A stretch of DNA of 64,000 bases from Pleurostoma richardsiae (lineage: Eukaryota; Ascomycota; Sordariomycetes; Calosphaeriales; Pleurostomataceae), in the NCBI GenBank assembly GCA_030052745.1, contig JANBVO010000002.1, forward strand, positions 1,054,001 to 1,118,000, written 5' to 3'. The notes beneath the pieces are model-generated. The model was not told where the DNA came from and did no database searches. It worked only from the letters and a program-made list of their open reading frames with translations. The position numbers and the translations under genes were made by a program. Of the stretch, positions 10,183 to 21,707 are shown piece by piece. Position 1 is the stretch's first letter. The number at the start of each line of letters is the position of its first letter.

Positions 10183-12843
10183 ATGAGCTCCAGTCGGCCA
10201 TTCACTTGCGGCCAGTGCTCACAGACCTTCACCAGGAACGTGAGTGATCGTCTTTGGCCTACTTTGCAGGCCAGTGCTGACCCATGCGCCGAGGGTGCAG
10301 GAGAACCTGGCTCGTCACATTCGTTCAAGTAGGAACTACTCCTCACAGCAGCGCAGTGGCCAGACTGACCAACATGATCAGGACATGGAGGGGAAGGACG
10401 CAGGCCTTTTCGCTGCTGCTACTGTCACACACGGTTCTCGAGACGTGATGTGTGCAAGCGGCACGTAGAGAGGTGCCGAACCAGTCTCGACAGCTCACGC
10501 GAAGATGACCAGGAGAGCAGTGACGTGCCGGCCCCGGTTCCCAATGTCCCCGGATCTCCACCAAGCCCTCCCGCCACGTCTCTTAGTCCAGACGTTGCCG
10601 TTGCCAGTCCTATGGTCAATGTCAACACCGTACTATCGCCGCAGGAGACACAATCCTGGGCCCGACCTCCTCGTCGCGCTGAGCAGAGCTCTCCGAAGAT
10701 AACGTATGTGTCGCCATTGCCCCTGCCTACGACGAGTACCCAAACATTGAATTGAGCCTTCAGAGCTGATCAGCTGTCTACTATAGGAAGGTGTTAACGC
10801 ACCCCGAAGTGCACGTCTCGGCTTACTTTGAGCACTTCCACCCTTCTCTTCCCTTGCTGCACCGGCCCACCTTCGACGAGAGCTCACCCAAGACGCTTCG
10901 AGGTATTGTTGTGGCCATTGGTAACCTGTACTTTGCACGTAAACTTCCGGACGGAGATGCAGCATCCTCTGTAAGGTGGAGTCATGACCTGTGGAATACT
11001 GGTCACGAGGAGCTCGCTCAACTAGTTAGTCCAACTCTGGCCTGCGCTTGGTCACTTTAAACTATCCTCATTTTCTTTACTTGCTGACCCGTCATCTGTA
11101 CTCCAGGTCGGGCCCGACTTTCAGGGGCTACGGACCCCGTGGATGCTGCAGGCATGGTTGCTCTACATCGCGTACGGGGCATACATGGGCGACGGGTCTC
11201 AATTCGATCGAGCCAAGGAGATGTTACGCTCCGCCGTGGATGTGAGCATATCCTCAACATCCCTTCTTTACAGATTTGCAGCTCGTCATTGATGGAACTG
11301 ACTAATCTCTGCGGCTGGCCAGGCGGTCCGCTCCATAGGCCTGCTACGTCAAGCGGTAGCAAGAGCAGGGCCATCATCGGGCAGTACCCCAGCAGACGGG
11401 GACCTACTCGATAACGATGATGATCCTGAAGACTTCGACGCTCGGCGCCGTTGGATAGCATATGTTGACGAGGAGTCTATGAAACTCTGCCTGCATGTGC
11501 TGTTTTTCCTGGACTTCCAGATCTTCTCTCCCTGCAACATCCGGCCACTGACCTCCCCCATGGAGCTCGACTGGGAGGTGCCGCTGCCCGCATCTCTCTG
11601 GGAGGCTGACTCACCACGCACCTGGCTAGAGAAGCTCGAGATCGAGACGTGTGTCACTGGCCTACAGCGGGAAGACGACGGTGGTCTTAGCTACCCTTGC
11701 CCTGGGACGAAGTCCCTGACGCTGGCCATGCAGTCCCTCATGTCCAACTCACCGAGCCCATACCTGCTCGCTGCCCTGGCCGCCTCGCCCATAGCAGTAC
11801 TGTTCCTCGTGACCAACATCGACGCGTTCGTGCGGGACATGACCCGCTCCTACTACCAGCTGCCCCCGGACTTGACGGACCTCTCGGCCTTCCACATCCT
11901 CACGCAGTCGCAGAACAGACAGGTCACAACGGCACTCGGACATATCAAAGGGCTGGTCGAGGGGCAAGACGCCACCGCACAAGACAGCGCCGCCGAGCGC
12001 GCCATCTGGCTCTCTGTTGAGCGCGTGGCCCTCGCCGTGAAGCTCGCCCTCTGCCGGCCCGACGACCTCCTGATTAGCGGCATAGTGGAGGGCAGCGTGG
12101 CTGCCGGCCTCGCCACGGCCACGCACCTGACCCGGGGCCTCTACGCGGGCGCCAGGCGGTCTCTACAGTCTCTCCTGAAGCCGACCGGGGCCGGGGAGGA
12201 CGCCGTCCTGGTCATGCTCGACGAGCTCATGGGCGCGCTCGCGTCCGCCACGCATGGCGACAGGCGCGAGGCCCTCCGCGAGGCACCTTGGACTACGGTC
12301 GCTACGTACAGGATCCTGCTGGCGCTGTGGCGGTCGCTTCGGTGGTCCGCGGGCGAGGTGCGGGAGCGGGAGGCGGCGGCGGCTCGGCAGCCGCAACTGC
12401 AGCGGACCCGCAGGCGGTTCGAGTCGTCAGCGCTGGTGTTCAACTCCATCGTCGAGGTGGTGCTGCAACTGGGGGAGCAGCCCGGCTCGGCTCGGGGACT
12501 CCGGACGGGGTGGTCGGCGGGGCTGGTGGCCCCGCCCGATCTGGGCGAGGCCTGCTTCGTGAAGTCCGTCCTGCAGTTCTGGAGAGACAGGACGGTGTGG
12601 GAAATCGGCAGCTCAATGGTCAGAATCCTGGAAGAGGTTATCGCAGCCAACGCCCTGACGGTGGAGGTCTTTGGTGGGGGCGGGTCATCCGGGCTGGCTG
12701 ATCGGGCTTGTCAGCCGAACTTAGGGGTGCTTGGTGGAGGTGGAGGTGGAGGTGGAGGCATCGGCGGCGGGCGGCCGAGCTCCAGCATCTCTACCTCCAC
12801 TCCGTTATCGCAGAGTAGACCTGATGCTTATCACCGTCTGTAA
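10183..12843 (+). CDS. C2H2 zinc-finger transcription factor with Fungal_trans domain
   Basis: Six exons: 10183-10239, 10301-10328, 10382-10703, 10787-11024, 11107-11241 and 11323-12843. They sum to 2301 nt, or 766 residues. The first intron falls inside finger 1 (FTCGQCSQTFTRN + ENLARHIRS) and the second just after it. Finger 2 reads FRCCYCHTRFSRRDVCKRH and ends in VERC, a C2HC variant of the second histidine. A Ser/Pro-rich linker follows, then the fungal-specific regulatory domain, which starts around YFEHFHPSLPLLHRPTFD and includes RRRWIAYVDEESMKLCLHV and the NIRPLTSPMELDWEVPLP signature. The C-terminus has a poly-Gly run encoded by GGT/GGA repeats near 12730-12765. It is a nuclear DNA-binding regulator; its targets are unknown. 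The adjacent MFS permease and monooxygenase are candidates by position only. All junctions preserve frame. Confidence 0.9.
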
Positions 12844-13330
12844 CGACTGAATTACCGTCACGTTATATGAAGACTAGGTATCCAGATCGCACCGTGTTAA
12901 ATAGTATCACATATGTGTTGCGCGATGCAAGCTTCATGGACGATTTTCGCTAGCTAGGCCATCGTTCCTGGTGCCACGGTGGTTGAGTGAAGCCAGACGG
13001 GAAGGAACTACGAGGATGTTAGCAATAGAAACATTCGATGCTGTATCGTTACGATCTCTGTTATGCTGCTATTTTGCATCTGAGCAATAGTAATTGAGCG
13101 AAAGAGACGGTTTACATTGATCCCGACCTGCACGATAACGCTACTAGCAGCCGTATCGTTCCGCTAGATCTACCTTTAAGACCCTGGTAAATCATTAAGA
13201 TGTTGTTTCAGGTAACTCACTATACAGGCGATAACTCTTGCTCCTCCAATACATCATTACTGCGTTCGGTAAATCGCTCTTTCACCATAAACAGCACGCT
13301 GGATGAGATAATAGGGTCTATTCTAGGTCT
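12844..13330. other. Intergenic between convergent genes
   Basis: About 0.5 kb of AT-richer DNA between the C2H2 factor and the minus-strand monooxygenase. No supported gene, RNA or repeat. Confidence 0.6.
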
Positions 13331-15484
13331 CTACTTGTTCATGAAGAACTCCTCAAAGTCCTCATCAGGTAGCTCAGGCTGTCTCTCGCTCCCATCCAGG
13401 AGACCGATGTACCATGTCAGATCACTACCGTCCGTCTCGCGGGCAGCAAACCCGTTGCCGAAGTAGCCAAAGCGGTTGCGCGTCGTGTACTTGAGGTCGT
13501 AGTCTTCCCATCGTGGAGTCTTGATAGTCTCGAAGAACTGTATACGCGAACCGGGCCACATCATTGGTTCGCCGTCGATGGTCCCCTGCTTGAACCAGGA
13601 CCGGCAAGGCGAGGTCCATGCCGTGCGCGGTAGGAACTTGCGCCGGTGCTCGGCGAAGTCGGCGACGGCCTCCTCCTTAGGTGCGAACGACGTGACCTCC
13701 TCCTCAGACATCTTGGCAAGCATCTGCATGACGTACCGCCCAGCTGTCTCGGTGATCGGAAGAAAGCTGCCGTGACCATAGGGGCCGAAAGGTCCATTGA
13801 AGACTAGATATTGATATGAGCAAATTCGTCTTCAATGCCCAAAGGAGTCAGGATATCTCTCACTGATGTAGTTGGGGAAGTTGGCCACAGTGAGCGAAAG
13901 GTACGTTTGAGGGATGTCCTTCCAGTACTCGCTGAGGCTAACGTCATTACGTCCGATGGTGGGATACTGCGGCCGCCAGCTGACGTCAAAACCGGTAGCA
14001 CATACGATGATGTCGAACTCGTGTTCAACGCCGTCCACAGTCTTGATCCCCTTAGGGGTGATCTCGTCGATGCTAGACGACACAACGGTGACGTTGTCCT
14101 CGCAGAGAGCCTCTAAGTACCCATTACCTGGAGTTGGCCTCCGGCAGCCGACGGCAAAGTCCTTGGGGATGATGAGGTCCGCAATATCTGGCCTGTCAGC
14201 TAGCTTGGTCCGCATGTCCTTCTCAGCGAACTTGATTGTCTTTTGTTAGTACGTGGCGTATAAACGAAAAGGGGGCGGAAGAATGAAGAAAGTCATACCC
14301 CTCTAGCCTCTTGCTGCTCTTTAGACCCGTTCAAGATGAACCGGAACCTAGAGTTGAGTTCAGACTCGATCTTCTTTCGGTAGGCGAGATACATCCTGGG
14401 ATCCTCTCGCATGATCTGCCGTTGTCTTTCGGTGTCTGACAGCAACAGCATTGGATCAGTTTCGCACTCAACTCACTAGGCCCTCACTAGGGTTACATAT
14501 TGCCACTTACACTTAAAGTTGGTTCCATTCTTGCCTGCGAAGCGCTGGCCAAAGCCTCCTGTCACCCAACCAGGGCTACGGATGAAACACTTCATACTGC
14601 TCACGACTAGATCCAGGTCAGCAAGCGGTGGTAGACGTCATGTTACCAGAGTCTGGTTTGACGCACCGGGCTGAATATTGGGTACAATCTGAACAGCCGA
14701 AGACCCGGAGCCGATGACAGCAACTCGCTTGCCCTCTAACTTGACACTCTTATCCCAGTTTGCGCTATGCAACATCGGCCCTTGGAATGTCTCTAGACCA
14801 CGAATGCTAGGCCATTTCCACTTACTGCGAAAAGTATTAGTCCTCAGAGCATTGTTCATTTGAGGATTAGAACTCACTTCAGGACGCCACTGGCGTTAAT
14901 GAAAACGTTGGCCTTGTCCTCGATGATTGCATTCGGATCGTCACCCTTCTGGATCCTGATGTGCCACATTTGCTCGCCCTCATCCCAGACCGCCTCGACC
15001 ACCCTGTGGTTGAGCCGAATGTACTTGTTGAGGTCATACTTTTCAGCAACATCTTTAAAGTACTGCAGAATCTCCGGCGCTCCGGAGTAGCTGCGTGGCA
15101 CAAAAAGAATCGTCTCAGTTTGAATCCATCACGACTGGCACATACCTTCTCTAATGGATAACAAGGGTTCTCCACTTACAACGATGTCCATTCCGGGGAC
15201 GGCGCCCATGAGAATTGATAGTTGACGGAAGGGATGTCGCAGCCACACCCGGGGTATCGGTTCTCATACCAGGTACCGCCAATGGAGGGGTTCTTCTCAT
15301 AGCAGACCAGCTCAAGATCCAACGGGCTCTGGCTGACCTCGTGTGCGAGGTTCAGCGCGCTAGCGCCGGCACCAACGCATATGATGCGCAGCTTCCTGCC
15401 TGCCCGGCTCGGCTTCTCCAAAATCTCATACTCAGCGCCAAAGGCCTGAGCTGTCGGCTTGGTTGATGAAGCGTAGGAACCCAT
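13331..15484 (-). CDS. Baeyer-Villiger-type flavin monooxygenase (FAD/NADPH)
   Basis: Seven minus-strand exons: 15484-15180, 15090-14878, 14824-14667, 14606-14511, 14435-14299, 14230-13864 and 13803-13331, in total 1749 nt and 582 residues. The FAD dinucleotide fold is ICVGAGASALNLAHEV (about 35-50), followed by GGTWYENRYPGCGCDIPS. The Baeyer-Villiger fingerprint FxGxxxHxxxW is intact as FQGPMLHSANW (about 186-196). The NADPH fold is VAVIGSGSSAVQIVP (about 205-220), and the ATGFD motif follows near FDIIVCATGFDVSW. Such enzymes insert oxygen next to a carbonyl or oxidise soft heteroatoms; in fungi they serve in steroid or ketone catabolism and in secondary metabolism. The substrate cannot be predicted. 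The gene stands alone with no synthase nearby. The last intron (13863-13804) puts the TAG stop at 13333-13331. Confidence 0.92.
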
Positions 15485-16584
15485 TGCTGCACTTCAGTCA
15501 CCGTGCCGAAATATCCTCAAATACGAATGTGAAAGTATTACGACGGTGATGAGGGGGAGATGATGTTCGTGAATTGCGAAAACGCATCCGTGGACTTCTC
15601 AGCAATAACGACTGCTTCTCTTGAGTTTTGTTCTTAAGAAGACATTTGCTACAGGACTATCACCACTGAGAGCAGGGGATATGGCATGACCACAGGTGAT
15701 CTACAGCCGTGGATGCGGTGGAGCTCCAGTTCTTTCACTATGAATTGTTACATCTGTCAACGACGTCTGTCCTTAGCAAAATCGCTCGGTAGTAGGCGTC
15801 CAGCCGCAATCGCATGTCCCGCCCCTCCACCTCCACCTCCACCGCGCTAAATGGATTGTATGATGTGGTGCGGAATACGCCGGAGGAAATGATTCCCTCA
15901 GAGCACACACTAAGATTTCAACACTATCGTCCTGATGCCGTAGAAACAAGGCGAAACGCACGATCCGTGGAGCACCGGCGATCGACGCCAACAGGGCGTT
16001 CTGTAATAGTTTCTGCCCCCTAATTGCTCCCCTGGTTAACCCCGGAGCGCTGGGTTTTTATACAGGAAGGTCTATGATGCTTGAACACATTCTGCTGCAT
16101 AAGACATCTCCGCCTCCAGACTTTGGAATAGTTGCTGCAAAGGTGTGGAGGTTGAATCAGGAATCTATGACGTCCCTGGGCAAGCCTCATTCATAACAAG
16201 TAGCATTCAGCATGACGTTGTCTTCATGCTCGACGGGATCCGGCTGTCTCCTGGCAGTGACATATAATATGGACAGGAATCTATGAACTCCCTAAAGGAT
16301 AGGTAGGAGGTCTAGCTCGCCATATACACCACTCCACCGCTTGAGCGTCTCCTTCAACAACGGAAGAGGAGCCCGCGAAGATGCTTGCTGGGTGGCAATG
16401 ACAGCATCGGCCAGTCGGATCAGGGAGTGATAGTTGCTTTTCTGATCAACATTAACATTTGATGGGCAGTATCGGCACACCTTAAAAACAAGAGCACACA
16501 AATGTTCCTTGTCATTCAGCTTTCCATGCTTCTTAGTTACCTCCTAGCATGCACACGCCTCGAGCAACCCCCCCAAAATGATCA
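15485..16584. other. Intergenic, monooxygenase promoter and unassigned DNA
   Basis: About 1.1 kb. Contains a CCT/CCA trinucleotide-like run at about 15818-15842. Small open frames (15773-16023, 16292-16501) overlap on both strands and have no motif. The part next to 15484 should carry the promoter of the monooxygenase. Confidence 0.5.
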
Positions 16585-17203
16585 TTACAGCGCAATAGTG
16601 AGGAACAGTGCTAATCCGACGGCGGCGAAGGCGTGTCCCGGCTCGGTTCTAATCCCGTAGACCGCGCCAGAAACAGTAACAACTGTCGCGGAAGGCGTGG
16701 ACGCGGTAGTCGACGCGGAGACTGTCACTGCACCAGCAGTGGCCGTTGTAGCAGTGGCCGTTGTAGTAGTAGCTGGTGCCGCAGCGGCGAAGGATCTAGG
16801 AACCAGGGAACCTGAGATCGCGGAATAGCCCGAATAGCCCGAAACCGAGACAGCCGTAGTTGGAGCCGCACATTCACAGACTGTAGACATCGTCAGTGTT
16901 GTTGACTTGGTGAAACGCCCCAGAGACGCCTCGCTCACCTAAGGAGGCACCATCGATGACCGCTTGGTACGATGCTGAGGGACAAGATGAGAAAACGCAG
17001 CCCTCAATAGCCGCGTACAGCGCTGCCTCCTTCCCGCATTGGCAGGCGAAGTCGGTTCCTCCGCACCCGACAGACGGTGCGCCGTTCAGAAAGCAGCCCT
17101 GCGCGCATGATGGGATTGCGGAGAGGGCGACATTAACGCAGTCTTGGGCCACTGTTCCTCTCGCGGCGAGCAGGCCGGCGAGAAACAGTGACGCGACCCT
17201 CAT
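16585..17203 (-). CDS. CFEM-domain, GPI-anchored cell-surface protein
   Basis: Two minus-strand exons, 17203-16939 and 16880-16585, separated by a 58-nt intron (donor GTGAGC), encode 186 residues. The start at 17203 gives a clean signal peptide, MRVASLFLAGLLAARGTVAQ. The mature N-terminus is a CFEM domain (about residues 21-92) with the eight-cysteine pattern, including the CGGTDFACQC segment. The Asp in that segment is the residue that ligates haem iron in Candida CFEM proteins. A Ser/Thr/Ala-rich stalk (many Thr repeats) follows, then a C-terminal hydrophobic tail (FAAVGLALFLTIAL) consistent with GPI-anchor addition. CFEM proteins serve in haem capture, adhesion, or as effectors in plant pathogens. 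Which applies here cannot be told; the haem-type Asp favours iron acquisition. The intron falls inside the CFEM domain, just before its last cysteines. Confidence 0.9.
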
Positions 17204-19467
17204 ATTGCTGCTCCAATCTTTCCTGCAGCCTTCAATGGCTCGTGAATTTGACGATTGGCGATATATCTGTCGAGTGACGGATGACTGGCGGTTTAAGGCG
17301 TCTGCTGAAGCTATACAAAAGCGACATGGCCCGCGCGGATGTAACGCAGCGAGTCGGCATATCCAGGGAAGAGAGCCCTGCGACTCCTCGAGGTCACCCC
17401 CCGGAAAAGACCTCAACCTCTGCTGCCCTCGGACTTTCACATGGGCTCAGCACAAGCTTTCACTATCGCGATAACTAACAACTTCCCGGCATGAGGTCGC
17501 GGAAGAGTTACCCCGGCCTGGTCTCCCCCGCATACGACTAGTCGGTGCCATTTCCCGGTTGGGGAAGGACGCGGGGGAGGAGGCCGGTGCTGGCGCCGAT
17601 CTCTCCCTTACTGGTCCGCACCGTTGGGCCTCGAATGCTGGCCGGCACTGAAAGCTGCAGGCACGAAGATGCAGGAATCCCTGTTCGTGGCGTCGAGGTT
17701 CCTTGGAGGGCAGCAACGCCAGCCGAGGTCGTCAGCACCGAACACATGCTGCTCAGATTCCCATCCTCGTCGTGAAGACAGAAATGCCTACGGTGGCGAT
17801 GCATTGACAAATTCAATATAAGAACCCATAGAAACTTAATGACTTAGTGTATCCTTACCTGTCTACCCCTCTGTGAACGATGTGGCCTCCCGGACCGGCC
17901 TATCGTTGACCTATATGTGGAGATGTAGAGACTGGGGGAGCGTAGCACATGGTAGAGTCTGTGCCGGGTCTGCACCCGAGGTCAGAGCAAGATCGAATGG
18001 CCCTTGTCCAGTTCTCATGCAGGCTTTTCCGATCTGCTAGGTCTGCTAGCTGCGTACCACACTTCCATCGAGTTTGCGGCATCCTATTCCCAATCTGGGC
18101 ACACTTCCTTCCTTCAAGGCAATAGTTCGGAGCTCGGCGCTACAATGAGAAGATATTCAGCTTTCCGGAACTGGAGTGAGAGACGACACATCCAGCCGGC
18201 TAGCACGTCGCCGACGCAGTACTAAGTGACGTGTACGGCAGGTCAGGAAGTTTGACGCCAGCGACCATGACGTATCTACCGGTTTATCAAGTCAAAGTGC
18301 ATCGGAGCTACATCGGGTCCGTGCTTCTCCCAAAGGTTGTCATCAGCACTCCTTTGTCGTGTGTGAGCTAACCTGGTGCTGCTTTAACGTAGGTCGAGAG
18401 CCAGAGATTCATCCTGCAGGCATATTTTGAGGACCCCTTTTACCCAGCCAAAATTACCGTGTATTTGAATGGGAACAACTAACCAGATTAACTTTTCATA
18501 TGTCCTACTCTCTCCTGCGGGTATATCCCGGGACATTCGTTTTGCAGGCATGGATGCATCAATCTCCCTGAGCCCATTTTGGCAATTGGATCGGTCGGTT
18601 GCTATGATCGTACTGGTGGTTATATGCCTGACTATGTGACAAGCTATCCGACTCATATCTATGTCTATACAGCGACTAAGAATTTAGGAAGTTCATGTCG
18701 GACGCATTCTGGCATTTCTGACTTGAATCTACATCACGGGCATCATTAAGTGTAGAGGAAGGTTAGGTCGATACGCCTATCGAATCTTGTTCTCTCTGCC
18801 ATCTCGTTCATTTCTCCTCCCTCAACTTCCGGCCCTGCCCTCCAAGAGGAGTCTTGACGAAGGCACCTTTTCCCGTCAAATTCGATCAAAATTTGTCTAG
18901 GGATATCAGGCTATCCTAGCAATTATGAACGAGGTCCTAGGAATTCGTCACTTGTAATAACTCAGCCAGTCCTTTGTTGCCCTGTCAAAGATAAGTTGAT
19001 ATCTGCAAGACTTCGGGACATAAAGGCAATCTGATTGTAATTGTCCAGACATAGCAGCGAAGTCATCGGTCAAAGATCCCGTATCTGAGCTACCTTCCGG
19101 CACTTATGTTTCGTGTCACGAATCCGAAGATACAAATCCACAGCAACAGCAGAGTCGTTTACATACATGTCAGTCAGTCCAAACTGTGGCGTACTTGCAA
19201 CACAGATGGCTTGGTGATGCCTCCGATGCGGTAGTAACAACTGGGAGTGAAATTGTTTACATGATTACCTGATTAGTACTAGCCTGTTTGTGGTGATGCG
19301 CCGGTTTCGGCAACTGCCAAATAATTTCCCGACCTCAGGACCCACTTTATCCGGTTCTTGCGATCACCACCACCAAAAGTCACTCTTCCAAGTTCAAATT
19401 GCTCTCCCAACACGCAGACACTTGCGGCTTACCCTCACTCCGGCAAACCTTCTCAGGGACTGCAAGG
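17204..19467. other. 2.3-kb gene-free stretch
   Basis: Between the CFEM gene and P5C reductase. Open frames on both strands (17281-17821, 18004-18225, 18384-18656) are short, overlapping and without motif; none could be extended by plausible introns. No tRNA, terminal inverted repeat or transposase remnant was recognised. Confidence 0.5.
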
Positions 19468-20376
19468 ATGTCTTCTTCTCCGCTCTACTCGTCCAAGCTC
19501 TGCTTCGTCGGCGGTGGCAACATGGCCGCTGCGATCATCGGGGGACTCCTGGCCAAGGACGTCTCCAAGCAGAATATCTACGTCTCCGAGCCCTATGATG
19601 TCAACCGGAACAAAATGGCCGATCTTGGCGTGCGGACTGGTACCTCCAATGTTGAAGCGTCTGCCGACGCCGACCTGCTCGTCATTGCCGTCAAGCCCCA
19701 GGTCACCGAGACGGTGTGCCGCGAGCTTGGCGCTGCCTGGGGGGACCGAAAGACCTTGCCGTTGGTCATCTGCATTGCTGCCGGTGTCCAAATCACCAGC
19801 TTGAAGAAGTGGCTTACGACTGGCGACGGACGAACCCCTCACATCGTCCGAGTGATGCCTAACACGCCCGCATTAGTTGGAGAGGGCGCCTCCGGATTGT
19901 ATGCCGGCGATGACGTTACTAAGTCGGAGAGGGAGTTAGCTACCGCGCTCCTGGGCAGCGTCAGCAAAGCTGCTGAGTGGGTTAACAGGGAAGACTTGCT
20001 GGATGTTGTGACCGGACTTTCAGGTGAGTATAAAACTTCCCACAACTAACCTCCTTCAGAGTCAACTAACAAATACCCTTAAGGATCCGGCCCCGCTTAC
20101 TTCTTCGCCATGGTCGAGCACTTGATCTCCAGCGCAACTGCTCTCGGCCTCTCGCCGGAGCAGGCCTCCCGCTTGGCCAAGCAGACCTGCTTAGGCGCCG
20201 GGAAAATGCTGGTTGAGTCCTCCGATGAGCCCGGTCAACTGCGGAAGAATGTGACGAGCCCCAACGGGACGACTTACGCTGCTCTCCAGACATTTGAGCA
20301 GCTGGGATTCCAGGAAATTGTGGACAAGGCTGTCAAAGCAGCAACCAACCGGTCCAGAGAATTAGGTCAAGCTTGA
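19468..20376 (+). CDS. PRO3: Pyrroline-5-carboxylate reductase
   Basis: Two exons, 19468-20023 and 20084-20376, sum to 849 nt or 282 residues. ATG 19468 is the first in frame and sits just before the nucleotide-binding start KLCFVGGGNMAAAIIGGL (a GxGxxA Rossmann motif). Further family hallmarks are VIAVKPQV, the ICIAAGVQI strand, the VMPNTPALVGEG block, and the C-terminal signature SGSGPAYFFAMVEHL with LAKQTCLGAGKMLVES and the TSPNGTTYAALQ loop. The splice (G + GA) rebuilds SGSGPAYFF exactly. It reduces 1-pyrroline-5-carboxylate to L-proline with NAD(P)H in the cytosol, the last step of proline synthesis. Length matches the family. A hydroxyproline-derived dehydratase lies about 8 kb downstream, but this enzyme is normally housekeeping and need not be linked to it. 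Confidence 0.95.
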
Positions 20377-20413
20377 GAGTCAAGCTGTTTCTCCGAAAAG
20401 AAAGAAAATTAGA

Positions 20414-20438
20414 AGTCACTTTCTGAAGCAAAGTGACT
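20414..20438. repeat. Perfect 9-bp inverted repeat in the presumed PRO3 3' UTR
   Basis: AGTCACTTT (20414-20422) and AAAGTGACT (20430-20438) flank a 7-nt loop, starting 38 bases after the P5C reductase stop. In the transcript this could fold into a short hairpin. Function, if any, is unknown; it could bear on mRNA stability or 3' end formation. Confidence 0.6.
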
Positions 20439-20611
20439 CGTGAAGCCAACTGAAGTATCTGCAATCATCTAACAGCTTCCCGAGATGTATCATTGTCTAT
20501 GGGAGTATCACGTTCCTTGGTTGACAACGATATGCTGAAAGATACACTGAAGGGACTTGGGAGACAACATCGACGGTTATCAATGCCACTTGAATACCTC
20601 CTAGCCTCCTC

Positions 20612-21707
20612 GTGAGCCGTCCGGCACAATGCATACTGGTCTTAGGCCTCCTGGTTAGCATGGGACTCATTTACGCAATGTGCGTAATAGTCCGCCCGAG
20701 GGGGCTCGTCGCTTACCTTAGCCGCGACGTACGCGAGATGACCTACCTGACTAGCATCGTCATCCTCTACAGGTCAACTACTCAGTTGGCGTCTCTGGTG
20801 CTGGTAGAGCGAGGCAAGAGATGGCGTTTTGTCGTGTGTGTCCTCTGGCGAACCAATCCTCATCCGCGTGTATCCCGATAACATCCCGCACCTCTCGCCG
20901 GCTTCTCAGCTCCCGCTCATCGCTACCCTGGCCGTATCAGTTGGAGGTGAAACTATCTGCCAGTCGGCAGAGATCAGCCCCGAGGTCTAGAATCCCGTGG
21001 TCATCGTGTCCCACCTTGTAGGACTGGGCTTGCCGCTACCTTTCCCCCTCGATGTTCACTTTTGAGTGAGACACTTCGACCGCTCTATCCCAGACCGTCA
21101 GCACATCAGGATATGATCTTCTGTGGTCCCTGGGGCCAGGGAAGCTTTGCGTTACAGCGTCTCGGAATAGCTTTGTTGGACGACAGCTTTGCGAACTACA
21201 TCAAGGGCATATTCCTCACTGCTGAGGCAGCTAACCGGATGGGCTGGCTACGTGATCATCTTCGCAGGCCTCCTGTCTTAAGGGACGGGGACTTTCCTAA
21301 GTGATATTTTCTCGCCTTAGCATGTTGCACGCGGCAACCAGCTCCTAGCGGTTGCGAGGGGTGCCATTTCGTTTATCAATCTGGTCTATAGTGTACCCAG
21401 TGCATGAGTTCTGAGTTATTTTGGCTTGATATTGGTCTTTCTCACTCCGCTACCTATGAGACAGTGTCTACACGAATATGGGCAACTGGGGAAGGTTCTC
21501 GACTCAGATGCATTCAAGGGCTGGTCGAAGGCGCTTGCCATCATACTCATTGTCATATGGCTCCTAAGCACGGCTACAACCATAACAGGTATGGTGACTG
21601 CCACTCTTCTGGCACTTGAGCAATTCTGGAGCAGTGGTCCGTGCCATAAGGTAGATATTGTCCAACAGAGGCAAGCAAGGCGGAATGACGGAACGGTGAA
21701 ACAGTAG
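20612..21707 (+). pseudogene. Decayed TDT-family (malate/tellurite-resistance, SLAC1/Mae1-like) transporter
   Basis: Pieces of one membrane protein occur in order but in different frames and with stops. At 20700-20800, LSRDVREMTYLTSIVILYRS corresponds to the region before a mid-protein helix. At 20850-21060 a second frame gives LIATLAVSVGGETICQSAEI, then VVIVSHLVGLGLPLPFPLDV, interrupted by in-frame stops. At 21110-21250 a third frame gives MIFCGPWGQGSFALQRLGIAL and IFLTAEAANRMGW. At 21480-21600 QLGKVLDSDAFKGWSKALAI is followed by a hydrophobic helix. These match, in order, the later part of fungal C4-dicarboxylate/sulfite-type transporters of the TDT family, as recalled. No intact reading frame or rescuing introns could be found, and no N-terminal half is visible. 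I read it as a relic; sequencing error at several sites is a less likely alternative. Confidence 0.7.

Noticed and set aside
12730-12765. GGTGGA-type repeat as a CRISPR or regulatory satellite
   Set aside because: It is a coding trinucleotide-like repeat making a poly-Gly run in the C2H2 factor; a eukaryotic nuclear genome has no CRISPR arrays.
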